Shown here one piece after another: positions 1 through 6,797 of a stretch of 64,000 nt of DNA. Source of the DNA: a virus. Location: positions 1-64,000 of IMG/VR virus record IMGVR_UViG_3300040771_000271, one strand, 5' to 3'. Every line of letters begins with the position of its first letter. Within the stretch, counting starts at the first letter, position 1. The notes under the pieces are model-generated. The model saw only the letters and a list, made by a program, of their open reading frames with translations. It had not been told where the DNA came from and ran no database searches. A program made the translations under genes and the position numbers.

Positions 1-106
1 CATATTCTTTTTCTGTACTTTCGATAAGGTTGTTTATTTTATCGGCAAGTGTTTTTTCTATTTCCGCATACTTTTCTTTAGGGTAAGTTCTTACGTCTGC
101 TGTCAT
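1..106 (-). CDS. partial CDS of unknown function (3' end outside window)
   Basis: An open frame starts at ATG 104-106 on the minus strand and runs off the left edge; 35 residues are visible, beginning MTADVRTYPKEKY, charged and probably helical. It lies just downstream of the attC-like inverted repeat, about 235 bases after the GroES gene. Its codons (GCG, CTT GCC, ATC) look slightly less AT-biased than the neighbouring phage genes, which would fit an acquired cassette, but 35 codons are too few to judge. No function can be assigned from this fragment. Confidence 0.55.
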   Translation of the reverse strand, partial: MTADVRTYPKEKYAEIEKTLADKINNLIESTEKEY

Positions 107-340
107 TTTCTGTTTTCGTGTTTTTCAAAGTTTTCGGCTTTTCTTATCAATTACCTACAACGTTCCCGCGCTACAAGCAGTTTGGGACTAAATTAAGCCC
201 ATTATTCGGATTTGCCAAATCTTCCAAATACAAACCAATTTTTCCATTAAGCCAAATGCCCAAATTGCTTGTAGCGTTTGTTATTAATTATTTATAAGTC
301 AAAGATACTTCTTTAGTACCACACTTCCTAATTTATACTG
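107..340. other. non-coding region between GroES and the leftmost partial gene
   Basis: No open frame is supported here. The stretch holds the long inverted repeat described separately. A possible leftward -7 element (CAAAGATA at 300-307 on the plus strand, TATCTTTG on the minus strand) has no matching -33 box at the 20-base spacing used elsewhere in this genome. The block at about 160-186 is visibly richer in G+C than the surrounding phage sequence. Confidence 0.6.
155..290. repeat. long imperfect inverted repeat, attC-like or Flavobacteriaceae-type intergenic repeat
   Basis: Arms at 169-186 (CGCTACAAGCAGTTTGGG) and 259-276 (CCCAAATTGCTTGTAGCG) pair with one mismatch in 18. They flank an interior with a second small palindrome (GATTT/AAATC, about 208-222). 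Outside the arms lie AACGTT at 160-164 and TAACAAA (minus strand) near 277-283, so the whole can fold into one long hairpin of about 130 nt. Imperfect palindromes ahead of a gene resemble integron attC sites, but the flanking boxes do not match the RYYYAAC/GTTRRRY consensus well. From memory, similar sequences are scattered in flavobacterial chromosomes; this was not verified. Confidence 0.6.
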
Positions 341-589
341 TTAAAGTTTTGCTAAAATATTTTGCTTAACAATAACTAAATACTCTTTACCTTCATGGTT
401 TAAAACTGTGCCTGAATTTTCAGATACTTTTACTACATCTCCTGATTTTAAATAGCTTTTTACATCCTCACCTAATGAAATAACTTTAACTGTGTTATTA
501 AATATTTTTTCCGTACTTACAGTTATACCTCCAACTTTATTGTCTTCAAGTATTTTCTCTACTATTATTCTTTCGCCGAATGCCTTCAT
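341..589 (-). CDS. groES: GroES-like co-chaperonin (Cpn10)
   Basis: This 82-residue protein matches the Cpn10 pattern: N-terminal GERIIVEKI, then GG-I-V (mobile-loop side), a central VKVISLG strand, SGDVVKVSENSG, and a C-terminal EGKEYLVIVKQNILAKL like the GroES EEYLIMREDDILA segment. It is a little shorter than host GroES (about 90-97 residues). It would cap a GroEL ring, and a GroEL gene lies at 15462-17030 in the opposite, late-strand module. The start at 589 overlaps the stop of the upstream 53-residue gene as ATGA, suggesting translational coupling. It is the last early gene before the inverted-repeat region. Confidence 0.85.
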   Translation of the reverse strand: MKAFGERIIVEKILEDNKVGGITVSTEKIFNNTVKVISLGEDVKSYLKSGDVVKVSENSGTVLNHEGKEYLVIVKQNILAKL

Positions 590-747
590 ATATTTTTTTC
601 AAAGTTTTCAAGAGTTTTTTGATTAAACTCATATATTTCTGTAAATCTTTTTTTATCTTTTTCCCATTCTCCCTTTGCTTTGGGGAATAACATTTCTAAA
701 TCTCCTGACTCTAAAAGTGAGTCGTATGCTTTTTTAACTTCCAACAT
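586..747 (-). CDS. small acidic/basic helical protein, 53 aa, unknown function
   Basis: The frame runs from ATG at 745-747 to TGA at 586-588 on the minus strand and encodes a 53-residue protein beginning MLEVKKAYDSLLES, with many charged residues and a probable two-helix structure. Its stop overlaps the groES start (ATGA) and its start overlaps the end of the upstream 79-residue gene by 14 bases. This is the tight packing of the whole leftward operon and is the main reason to consider it real. No recognised domain; it might act with GroES but nothing in the sequence shows this. Confidence 0.6.
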   Translation of the reverse strand: MLEVKKAYDSLLESGDLEMLFPKAKGEWEKDKKRFTEIYEFNQKTLENFEKNI

Positions 748-973
748 AGCTTCTTGTTTTCAAAATTTCTGTTAGTTCTTGATAATCTTTATCTTCTAAC
801 TGTTCAGGTGTATTATTAATCTCTATTTTTACTTTATCTTTTGCGCCAGAATCGTTTAAAATGTTAGCTAAAAAGAAGTGTTTGCCGCCCTCTTGAGAAA
901 AAGCTAAGTAGGTACATTTAGCACCTACTGCTTTTCTAACTTGAGATAATTTAGCTTTATAATATTCTATCAT
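734..973 (-). CDS. hypothetical protein, 79 aa
   Basis: The protein is 79 residues, beginning MIEYYKAKLSQVRKAVGAKC, with a central aromatic stretch FSQEGGKHFFLANIL and an acidic C-terminal half. Its ATG abuts the stop of the upstream 135-residue gene (one-base overlap at 973), so it is co-transcribed and probably translationally coupled. I do not recognise the family. It has no membrane segment, signal peptide or metal-binding motif. Confidence 0.65.
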   Translation of the reverse strand: MIEYYKAKLSQVRKAVGAKCTYLAFSQEGGKHFFLANILNDSGAKDKVKIEINNTPEQLEDKDYQELTEILKTRSYVGS

Positions 974-1380
974 TACACAACTTCTACTTGACTAGCTTCA
1001 AACTGTCTTTGCAACTCTTCTACATCTGTGGTTAAACCTTGCTCAATATTTCTTTGATGAATAATCATTACAAGTTCTCTAGCGGCTAACATTTCTTGAG
1101 TAACTTTACCATCGTAAGAAATAACTCTATTTTCTAGAGAGAAAGTTTTTTCAGGACTGACTGTTTCTATAGCAAAACCATCTTTAATTTGTTTTTGATT
1201 AGGTTTGTTAATATACTCCCCTGTTTCTGCGTTTACGAAAGCTTTTACTTCTGGAAAGCTAATACTTGCTAAAGCATTTAATCCTTGTTCTACTGCAGTT
1301 TTTAATAGTATATATTCTTGAGCTGAGATTGTAATTTGTTCTGCTCCGTTATAAAATTGATTTGCGAGTGTTTTTTTCAT
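973..1380 (-). CDS. hypothetical protein, 135 aa
   Basis: This 135-residue soluble protein begins MKKTLANQFYNGAEQ; a helical first half is followed by strand-rich sequence (FVNAETGEYINKP, FSLENRVISYDGKV) and a C-terminal helix rich in Glu and Gln. No recognised domain. It lies directly downstream of the SSB-like gene, separated by a 93-base spacer holding a strong hairpin with a U-run (1397-1454). Its expression may therefore depend on read-through or on that structure. Function unknown; a role in DNA metabolism is only guilt by location. Confidence 0.7.
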   Translation of the reverse strand: MKKTLANQFYNGAEQITISAQEYILLKTAVEQGLNALASISFPEVKAFVNAETGEYINKPNQKQIKDGFAIETVSPEKTFSLENRVISYDGKVTQEMLAARELVMIIHQRNIEQGLTTDVEELQRQFEASQVEVV

Positions 1381-1390
1381 TTGTTTTTAT

Positions 1391-1454
1391 TTAAAAAAGC
1401 CAACTCAAAAGGTTATTAATCCTCGCCAGGGAAATGCCCTAGCCTTGTTGGCTT
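1391..1454 (-). terminator. branched terminator-like RNA hairpin between the SSB-like gene and its downstream gene
   Basis: On the minus strand an 8-bp stem AAGCCAAC/GTTGGCTT (1447-1454 with 1397-1404) is followed directly by a T-run (plus-strand A-run 1393-1398). The 42-nt apical region is unusually GC-rich for this genome and can form further stems: AAGG/CCTT (1443-1446 with 1409-1412) and AGGG/CCCT (1437-1440 with 1428-1431). It could be an intrinsic terminator attenuating the genes below the SSB-like gene, or a branched regulatory RNA. Confidence 0.55.
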
Positions 1455-1473
1455 GTATTATGTTAATATATTT

Positions 1474-2154
1474 TTAGAAAGGTAATTTATTATCAGCTTC
1501 TGGAACTTTAGGTGCTTCTGCTTTTGGAGTATCTTGTTTTGATACTTGAGGAGCAGGTGTGGAGCTTCCTAATTGAAATTTAGTTACTAATTCTCCTAGT
1601 TTAGAATAATAAAACTCTGTCTGTGGTGAAAAATCCCAAACCTTGTCTCCAGCAACTATTTTTTCTAGAGGAGAAGGAATATCTGTGTAAGGTATAAACC
1701 CTGTACCTTGACCTTTACCATTTTCACCTAAAATATTTACGTAATTAATATAAATATTTAAATTTTTATACTCTTTTCCGTTTTTTCCTGTGGTGGTGGT
1801 AGCTTTAGTAGTGAAAGTTACTTCTTCTCCCAATTTTAGGTTATTCAAAGCTGATAAAATAGCTTTAACTTCATCTGTATAATTTCCTTTTACATTTTTT
1901 AGTGGTGCGGAAACCTTATTAGAATCTTCTCCATCCATTAAGGTCAATTCTAAGAACTTTAATACTTTTCCTTCGTAGTTAACTTCTTTAACTTCTAAAT
2001 TTTTAGGAGTACCTTTAATGCTGTCAGCATATTTATGATAGGTTTTTTTACCTTCAGTGCCGTAAGTGACTTCTTCATAGCCATCTTTAGGACTTTTTTC
2101 TTTTAAGTAAAGTTTTCCTTTACTTGCGCTAATACTGTAATTGTAGTAATTCAT
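1474..2154 (-). CDS. ssb: single-stranded DNA-binding protein (SSB-like)
   Basis: The 226-residue protein has an N-terminal beta-rich body (about residues 1-165, including TFTTKATTTTGKNGKEYKN with the charged/aromatic pattern of OB folds). A low-complexity Pro/Ala/Lys linker (about 195-220) leads to a C-terminal tail ending DNKLPF. An acidic-then-PF tip after a flexible linker is the hallmark of SSB proteins, which use it to recruit partners. The context of a recombinase, primase and helicases in the same leftward operon supports coating of ssDNA during replication. The body is longer than a classical SSB OB fold, so it is probably a phage-specific SSB family. Confidence 0.65.
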   Translation of the reverse strand: MNYYNYSISASKGKLYLKEKSPKDGYEEVTYGTEGKKTYHKYADSIKGTPKNLEVKEVNYEGKVLKFLELTLMDGEDSNKVSAPLKNVKGNYTDEVKAILSALNNLKLGEEVTFTTKATTTTGKNGKEYKNLNIYINYVNILGENGKGQGTGFIPYTDIPSPLEKIVAGDKVWDFSPQTEFYYSKLGELVTKFQLGSSTPAPQVSKQDTPKAEAPKVPEADNKLPF

Positions 2155-2180
2155 TGTACTTCTTTTTTAATTTTTGTTTG

Positions 2181-2465
2181 TTATGTACTCTTTAATTTAT
2201 TTAATGCTTGATAATATTCTAGTAAGTCTGTTTGTAATTGCAAGTATTCTTCAAATCTCTCTGCTTTACTAACCTCTTTTTCTGATTTTTCTTTTAAAAG
2301 TTCTAATCTGGTTTTTGAATTTAATTGTTCAGATTGAGAATTAATAGTACCATACCCATGACCACTAATAATAAAGTTATTTTGAGGTTGATACGTAAAT
2401 ATCTCTTCAGAATCAATTGTAAACTCTTTACTAAGTTCTAAAAATCTTAATATTTTACTCTTCAT
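2181..2465 (-). CDS. hypothetical protein, 94 aa
   Basis: The protein is 94 residues and mostly helical, with a charged coiled-coil-like stretch (about residues 48-85: KTRLELLKEKSEKEVSKAERF and following) and a terminal YYQALNKL segment. The start overlaps the end of the upstream 154-residue gene by 11 bases, and SSB starts 27 bases downstream. Family not recognised. The coiled coil suggests oligomerisation or a partner protein. Confidence 0.65.
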   Translation of the reverse strand: MKSKILRFLELSKEFTIDSEEIFTYQPQNNFIISGHGYGTINSQSEQLNSKTRLELLKEKSEKEVSKAERFEEYLQLQTDLLEYYQALNKLKST

Positions 2466-2919
2466 TTTTATTGTTTTTAATTAATTTATTTTTTATTTCG
2501 CCAAAAAAGTAAATAACAGACTCTTTAAAAACTTCAAACTTACTCATTTGAGCTACTTTTATTCTAGCATACACTTCAAATAAATCTTCTTCAACAAAGT
2601 AATCTGTACCGTCTTTAAATTCTAAAACAGTTCCAAATTCATCACCTTCAACAGCAGATACTAAATCAGTTATATCTATAAATCTATTTTTAAAGTCATA
2701 CGTATACTCTCCTTCTTCTAATTTCATAAACCCATCTTCACTTACAACTGAGTCATTCTGAACTAAATCTTTAGGAGGTCTTATACCTAGCCTATCATAG
2801 AAATCTAAGTCATGTTCTAATTCTGGATTTTTAGTTGTAACTTGTTTAACTCTTTCTTCCCCTTTTTCACTAAGGATTGTTACCACTTGGGTAAAAAAGA
2901 TATAATTCACTTTTTTCAT
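2455..2919 (-). CDS. hypothetical protein, 154 aa
   Basis: This 154-residue protein begins MKKVNYIFFTQVVTILSEKG. Its middle is very acidic with short strands (FMKLEEGEYTYDFKNRFID, FKDGTDYFVEEDLFEVYARI) and its tail is Lys/Asn-rich. It is the first gene downstream of a strong early promoter (boxes 2938-2973) and heads the 2919 to 341 leftward unit with the SSB-like and GroES genes. No recognisable domain. Confidence 0.7.
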   Translation of the reverse strand: MKKVNYIFFTQVVTILSEKGEERVKQVTTKNPELEHDLDFYDRLGIRPPKDLVQNDSVVSEDGFMKLEEGEYTYDFKNRFIDITDLVSAVEGDEFGTVLEFKDGTDYFVEEDLFEVYARIKVAQMSKFEVFKESVIYFFGEIKNKLIKNNKNEE

Positions 2920-2937
2920 ATATTAAATTTTCTTTTA

Positions 2938-2973
2938 CAAATATACAACTATTATTTCAGTTATGCAAATTTA
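2938..2973 (-). promoter_or_regulatory. early promoter, leftward
   Basis: Read on the minus strand, a -33 box TAAATTTG (2966-2973) and a -7 box TATATTTG (2938-2945) are separated by exactly 20 bases. TAnnTTTG is the known Bacteroidetes primary-sigma -7 element. It sits 19 bases upstream of the ATG at 2919. The sequence after the -33 box (CATA) is shared with the promoters at 5037-5072 and 9761-9796. Confidence 0.85.
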
Positions 2974-3021
2974 TTTTAACTTTTCTTGATCTATTATCAT
3001 GCTAATTAAAAACCTTACTAT

Positions 3022-3741
3022 TTAAGTAATATCTTTATTTTTTATATACCTCCATATATACCCATGTCCTGTTTTATTTTTGTTGTTACAGCAACTTTGT
3101 ATACTTTCTTTACTTATATTTAAAGTTTTAGCTGCTTCTATTACAGAATCCCATTTTTTAATAAAATTTCCATTTAATTCAAACTGTAAAACTTTTTTCT
3201 TTTTGGGACTGTTAATAGAAATTTTTTGTTTAGTAGACTCTTTATGAGGTTGTCCTTTTCTACCTAAATTACCTAATTTAGCTATCGAAAGCTTTTCTTT
3301 TTGCTCTTTAGTCCATTTTCTATTTTTACTACTTTTTGAAATACTCTCTCTCCCTTCTTTAGACATAGGCTTATTTAATTTCCACAACTCATTACCAAGC
3401 ATTCTTTTTCTTAATTTTTCCTTTTCTTCCTCAGACCTAATCCTACCTATTGACGGCTTACCAACTATTTTTTCATTGTTAAAATAACATTCATTATTAT
3501 CTAAAAACCACTGCTCTATTTTTTGTCTGTATTGCTCAGGTACTGTTATTAGATACTCTATATGGAAAGACTCTTTTCCATATTTATTATAAGATCTCTG
3601 CATCTTAAGTGAATGATGTTTATTAGCTTTTAAATCTTTAAAGTGTCTTCTTATTCTATCTTTTATAACTATAGATGAACCTATATAAATTTGAGAAGTA
3701 ATATTATTTGTTATTTTATAGATTATACAATCTCTATTCAT
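3022..3741 (-). CDS. GIY-YIG homing endonuclease with NUMOD3/NUMOD1 DNA-binding modules
   Basis: The 239-residue protein starts with a GIY-YIG nuclease domain: IYKITN at 7-12, YIGSS at 19-23, a basic helix with candidate catalytic Arg (IKDRIRRH, 26-33), then NKYGKESFHIEYL. The middle carries NUMOD3-like repeats (SKEGRESISKSSK, HKESTKQKIS). The C-terminus is a NUMOD1-like module (VLQFELNGNFIKKWDSV, AAKTLNISKESI, GYIWRY). Such enzymes nick or cut an allele lacking the insertion. The ATG overlaps the stop of the upstream pyrophosphohydrolase-like gene by 8 bases and that gene looks complete, so this is a free-standing insertion. Confidence 0.93.
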   Translation of the reverse strand: MNRDCIIYKITNNITSQIYIGSSIVIKDRIRRHFKDLKANKHHSLKMQRSYNKYGKESFHIEYLITVPEQYRQKIEQWFLDNNECYFNNEKIVGKPSIGRIRSEEEKEKLRKRMLGNELWKLNKPMSKEGRESISKSSKNRKWTKEQKEKLSIAKLGNLGRKGQPHKESTKQKISINSPKKKKVLQFELNGNFIKKWDSVIEAAKTLNISKESIQSCCNNKNKTGHGYIWRYIKNKDIT

Positions 3742-4417
3742 GTTCTTGAATCCATAGTTGGAGTTCAGCTAAAGCATTCCATGCAACATGATATTGATGA
3801 GGTAAACCGCTTTCTGAGTCTTTACCTTGTCCTAATCTGTGTCTTAATCCTGCATCTGCATAAGTTTTACTGCCTCCTTCAACCCTTTTAAAATTTATAA
3901 AATCTTTATCTGTTTCTTTATATTTTTTATGCCCATATTCTGAACACATTACTATTGCTTCCAATGCTTTTGGAAACTGTTTAAATAATAATGATATTTG
4001 GGGTTTGTTTTTGTTTAACTTAACACCTTCTGTTTCTTTTATTCCCTCAACTTTGTTTAAATTATCAATAATTCTTTCTTCTGTAATTATTTTAGTAACT
4101 TCCTCTAGATTTAAATTTTTGTCATTTAAGTACTTAGGGTTGTATGTAAATATTTTACTTTCTTTAGGATAAAAAGAAAATCCTGTAGTAATTTCATCTA
4201 CAAGAAACTCTAAATCAGCTCTACCTCCATTATTTTCTTGATGTTGTTCTGCTTCTTTTAATAAATCCTCTGTTTTATTTGTTTTCGGCGAATTATAAAA
4301 AACATCAAGTCCTTTTATAGAAACAGTAGTATTGTCATTAATTAAACTTACTATTTCTTCTCTAGTCTTACTTTCATTATTAAAAAAGTATTTGAACCCA
4401 TCTCCTTTAAATTCCAT
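3734..4417 (-). CDS. dATP/dGTP diphosphohydrolase-like protein (DUF5664 type, MazG-like fold)
   Basis: The 227-residue protein carries its recognisable domain in the C-terminal half: KPQISLLFKQFPKALEAIVMC, then YGHKKY, a K-x-F-x-N-F stretch, and a terminal GLPHQYHVAWNALAELQLWI. This is the DUF5664 pattern of phage dATP/dGTP pyrophosphohydrolases (helical, metal-binding His/Glu/Asp). The N-terminal 100 residues are less conserved and look like a separate regulatory or substrate domain. It would hydrolyse or rebalance deoxynucleotides during replication. It is followed by a homing endonuclease gene that overlaps its final codons. Confidence 0.75.
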   Translation of the reverse strand: MEFKGDGFKYFFNNESKTREEIVSLINDNTTVSIKGLDVFYNSPKTNKTEDLLKEAEQHQENNGGRADLEFLVDEITTGFSFYPKESKIFTYNPKYLNDKNLNLEEVTKIITEERIIDNLNKVEGIKETEGVKLNKNKPQISLLFKQFPKALEAIVMCSEYGHKKYKETDKDFINFKRVEGGSKTYADAGLRHRLGQGKDSESGLPHQYHVAWNALAELQLWIQEHE

Positions 4418-4418
4418 A

Positions 4419-4673
4419 TTAATCGTTATTTTCTGAGTAAAAACTTAACCCTTTATTATACCACCCACTTCCAGCTAATATAAATTTTTTATCTCCTTTA
4501 AAATACTCCATCCAAAAGTCCCAATCCCATCCATTAGAATCAAAATTACCTTGTTCTAATCCTTCACTTTGCAGATATAAATTTACTTCTTCAGGAGATA
4601 TTAATACATGTGAATTTGTTACAGTTATTTCTCCACTTAACACTTTATCTATTTCTATTTCAAAATCTTCCAT
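4419..4673 (-). CDS. hypothetical acidic protein, 84 aa
   Basis: This 84-residue, strongly acidic protein has a Trp/aromatic-rich centre (NGWDWDFWMEYF, about 46-57) and a terminal GSGWYNKGLSFYSEN. It sits between tRNA-Met (20 bases upstream) and the pyrophosphohydrolase-like gene (one base apart), so it is probably transcribed with the tRNA from the promoter at 5037-5072. Small acidic aromatic proteins of phages are often inhibitors or DNA mimics, but nothing here proves such a role. Confidence 0.6.
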   Translation of the reverse strand: MEDFEIEIDKVLSGEITVTNSHVLISPEEVNLYLQSEGLEQGNFDSNGWDWDFWMEYFKGDKKFILAGSGWYNKGLSFYSENND

Positions 4674-4692
4674 TTTTATTGTTTTAATTTAG

Positions 4693-4766
4693 TTTCCGCA
4701 ACAGGGCTCGAACCTGTGACCTGAAAATTATGAGTTTTCTGCTCTAACCAACTGAGCTATGCGAAA
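4693..4766 (-). tRNA. tRNA-Met (anticodon CAT)
   Basis: A complete 74-nt cloverleaf lies on the minus strand. The acceptor stem pairs TTTCGCA with TGCGGAA (one G-U) and the D arm contains AGCTCAGTTGGTTAGAGC. The anticodon stem GAAAA/TTTTC presents loop CTCATAA (anticodon CAT), and the T arm is ACAGG-TTCGAGC-CCTGT with discriminator A. CCA is not encoded. The anticodon CAT could also be lysidine-modified for Ile AUA codons, which are abundant in this genome; initiator versus elongator identity was not resolved. Confidence 0.93.
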
Positions 4767-5032
4767 GGTTTGACAGGTTGCACGTTTGTAATCTAAGTCT
4801 ACAGTACTGTCCCTAATATTGCGTTATTAGACTCTCCATCCACGAGTCCTCTCTACTCCGATGTCTTTCACTTTGCTACAAGAGAATCAAGTGAATGTTA
4901 TTTTTAATAAAATAAGACTTGTGGTCACTCGCTCCACATTACCTGCTGTTTTAAAGTTTATTTTCTATTACTAGATACACCCCATACAGGTTACTAAAAA
5001 GGGGAAGAGTGTTTTTAACTTGTCTTATTTAC
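4767..5032 (-). ncRNA. candidate structured non-coding RNA of about 265 nt upstream of tRNA-Met
   Basis: Between a strong leftward early promoter (5037-5072) and tRNA-Met there is no open frame longer than a few codons, yet the sequence is full of inverted repeats. On the minus strand these include CCCC/GGGG (about 5000/4980), GTGG/CCAC around 4930-4942, CACTT/AAGTG, GACTC/GAGTC around 4832-4850, CTAATA/TATTAG (4812-4830), and long-range AAGTCT/AGACTT. G+C content is above that of the flanks. The transcript would run into the tRNA, which would be cut from it. Phages often place large non-coding RNAs next to tRNAs, but this matches no family I know. Confidence 0.6.
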
Positions 5033-5036
5033 TATG

Positions 5037-5072
5037 CAAATATAATACTTTTATTTTAAATATGCAAATTTA
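5037..5072 (-). promoter_or_regulatory. early promoter, leftward, for the structured RNA/tRNA-Met unit
   Basis: On the minus strand, -33 box TAAATTTG (5065-5072) and -7 box TATATTTG (5037-5044) are exactly 20 bases apart. The -33 box starts directly after the stop codon of the 151-residue gene (5074-5076). Expected transcription start is near 5032, so the first product is non-coding. Confidence 0.85.
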
Positions 5073-5073
5073 T

Positions 5074-5529
5074 TTAGTAACTTAATAAACTTTGCAACTC
5101 ATCTAGCTGTTCTTGACTAACATCTTCTTGCATTTCTTGTTCCTCATTCCATTCAATAAAAGCGTAAATAAAACTATGATCGTAATCTATACCTTGTGGA
5201 TATTCTTTTAGAAAATGTTTAATCCTATTTTCATCTATAATAATTTCAAAAGTGTCTTCTGTCATATCTCCACAAACTTCTGAATGTTTGCCCCAAATCT
5301 CTCCAAAATAAACTTCTTTGTCTAATAAAATTTCTTTAATTCTTAAAGCATTATTAAGTGGTAAAATTCTTCTTTCACCAACACTTCCACCTCTTCCTTC
5401 CCAGCCTATTTGAAGTAAAATAAGATTATCTTCTTTTAACTTAACATTGTTACATTCTTCAACAATATCTGATAATAATAAGAATGCGTCTCCTACTATA
5501 ATTCCGTCTTTTTTATATTCTATTTTCAT
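5074..5529 (-). CDS. hypothetical protein, 151 aa
   Basis: This 151-residue acidic protein has alternating strands and helices: MKIEYKKDGIIVGDAFLLLS, LILLQIGWEGRGGSVGERR, EVYFGEIWGKHSEVCGD, and a Gln/Glu-rich tail (NEEQEMQEDVSQEQLDELQ). It is separated by 9 bases from the PhoH gene upstream on the minus strand and is probably in the same operon. I do not recognise the family; the C-terminal tail resembles flexible protein-interaction tails. Confidence 0.65.
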   Translation of the reverse strand: MKIEYKKDGIIVGDAFLLLSDIVEECNNVKLKEDNLILLQIGWEGRGGSVGERRILPLNNALRIKEILLDKEVYFGEIWGKHSEVCGDMTEDTFEIIIDENRIKHFLKEYPQGIDYDHSFIYAFIEWNEEQEMQEDVSQEQLDELQSLLSY

Positions 5530-5538
5530 TTTCTAAAT

Positions 5539-6189
5539 CTATTTCTTGTAAATATAATCTAATATTTTACCTACCAAACCACTTCTATGGTTTTCTTTTA
5601 ATTTTATGTGTTCAATACCTTCTATACTTTTTGAAAGTTCTATTACAAAATCAAGCCCTGTATAATTTTCTGAAATATCCCGCTGAGCGGAGTCCCCATT
5701 AATTATTATTTTTCCTGTTTTACCTAATCTAGTGATAATAGCTTCCATCTCTCTAGGAGTTAAGTTTTGAGCTTCTTCAACAAGTAGTACATCATCTATT
5801 GTTTTACCCCTAATATACTGAACAGGTAAACCTTGTATCTTGTCGTTTTTTACGAAATCATCTATTTTAACTTTGTCTGAACACTTATATAAGTTTTCTA
5901 TTAAAGCCTCAATATACACATTAAATTTATCATCTAAATTTCCAGGCAAATAACCTAAACTTCTACCAACTTCTATTGCACTTCTAGTAACTAGTATCTT
6001 ATTGCATTGTTTTGTAGTTAAAAAATCTAACGCTGTTACTGCCCCTACAAGGCTTTTACCACTACCTGCTCTACCTGTTATAATAACAATTTGATTTTCA
6101 AGTACTAATCTTTTAGCCTCTTTTTGTTCTTCGTTTAATTGAACATTATACTTAACTTCTCCTTTTCTAACTCTATTAGGTTCTTTCAT
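5539..6189 (-). CDS. phoH: PhoH-like P-loop ATPase
   Basis: The 216-residue protein is a typical phage PhoH. Walker A is GRAGSGKS (39-46), a conserved ILVTRS and GRSLGYLPG segment follows (65-84), Walker B is LLVEEAQN (135-142), and GDSAQRD (165-171) and ENHRSG lie near the C-terminus. PhoH proteins couple ATP hydrolysis to nucleic acid (RNA/DNA) transactions and are common in phages of phosphate-poor waters; the precise role in infection is not known. The length is normal for a PhoH core without added domains. A weak -7-like element (TATATTTA) lies upstream near 6215, but no good promoter pair is seen. Confidence 0.92.
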   Translation of the reverse strand: MKEPNRVRKGEVKYNVQLNEEQKEAKRLVLENQIVIITGRAGSGKSLVGAVTALDFLTTKQCNKILVTRSAIEVGRSLGYLPGNLDDKFNVYIEALIENLYKCSDKVKIDDFVKNDKIQGLPVQYIRGKTIDDVLLVEEAQNLTPREMEAIITRLGKTGKIIINGDSAQRDISENYTGLDFVIELSKSIEGIEHIKLKENHRSGLVGKILDYIYKK

Positions 6190-6240
6190 TTAATGTGTTG
6201 TTTTTATTACTTTTGTAAATATAGAAATAATTTTTATTAT

Positions 6241-6660
6241 TTACAAATCTTTTTGTAAATGTTTTGAGTAAATAGTTGCTTTTATCCAGTAGTTTAAACA
6301 TTTAGGGTCTGTTAATGCTCCACTACAAATGATTTGTTGTGTCTCTCTGTATGTAGTTTCGGCACGAGAAAAAGTAAAAAGCAAAATTTCTTTCTCATAT
6401 TTCATACCTTCTTTAATAAGTTTTTTTAATTCTATAGAACTTGAACAGTATGTTTGCCACGAATATTGCCCTTTACTTGTACCTTTTTTTGCGCCACTTG
6501 TATAATTAGGTTTCCACATATACTTTTTTCCAAAATAAAATCTTCCGTCTTTTAGGGTAATCTTATATACGAACGCAAAAGAATTTTTTGGTGTTTTATC
6601 TATGTGGTCTACTATTTTACCTTGATATACCCAAGGAACTGTTTGTCTTTTTACTCCCAT
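6241..6660 (-). CDS. GIY-YIG-like nuclease domain protein
   Basis: This 139-residue protein has FAFVYKITLKDGRFYFGKKY (about 28-47), which fits the two strands of a GIY-YIG domain (VYKI and YFGKK replacing YIG). A basic region (PNYTSGAKKGTSKGQYSW), a Tyr/Cys-Ser segment and a Glu-containing helix (SRAETTYRETQQII) follow. It lacks NUMOD-type DNA-binding modules, so it is either a compact nuclease or a diverged homing endonuclease. The start overlaps the stop of the 48-residue gene upstream. Confidence 0.6.
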   Translation of the reverse strand: MGVKRQTVPWVYQGKIVDHIDKTPKNSFAFVYKITLKDGRFYFGKKYMWKPNYTSGAKKGTSKGQYSWQTYCSSSIELKKLIKEGMKYEKEILLFTFSRAETTYRETQQIICSGALTDPKCLNYWIKATIYSKHLQKDL

Positions 6661-6797
6661 TTTTCTACTTTAACAACGTCAAAACTATTAAATCTGTTCC
6701 ATTTATTTTTAAACTTTGGGTAAGCTCTGTACTTTTCATTGTGTTTGTACCACGTACCACCTTTTAATCTTCTATACCACTTAAAACTATTAAACAT
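6651..6797 (-). CDS. small basic aromatic protein, 48 aa
   Basis: The frame runs from ATG at 6795-6797 to TAA at 6651-6653 (minus strand) and encodes a Lys/Arg/Trp/Tyr-rich 48-residue protein beginning MFNSFKWYRRLKGGTWYK. It overlaps the end of the upstream 77-residue gene by 8 bases and the start of the GIY-YIG-like gene by 10 bases, so all three appear translationally coupled. The high charge suggests nucleic-acid contact. Family not recognised. Confidence 0.6.
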   Translation of the reverse strand: MFNSFKWYRRLKGGTWYKHNEKYRAYPKFKNKWNRFNSFDVVKVEKWE

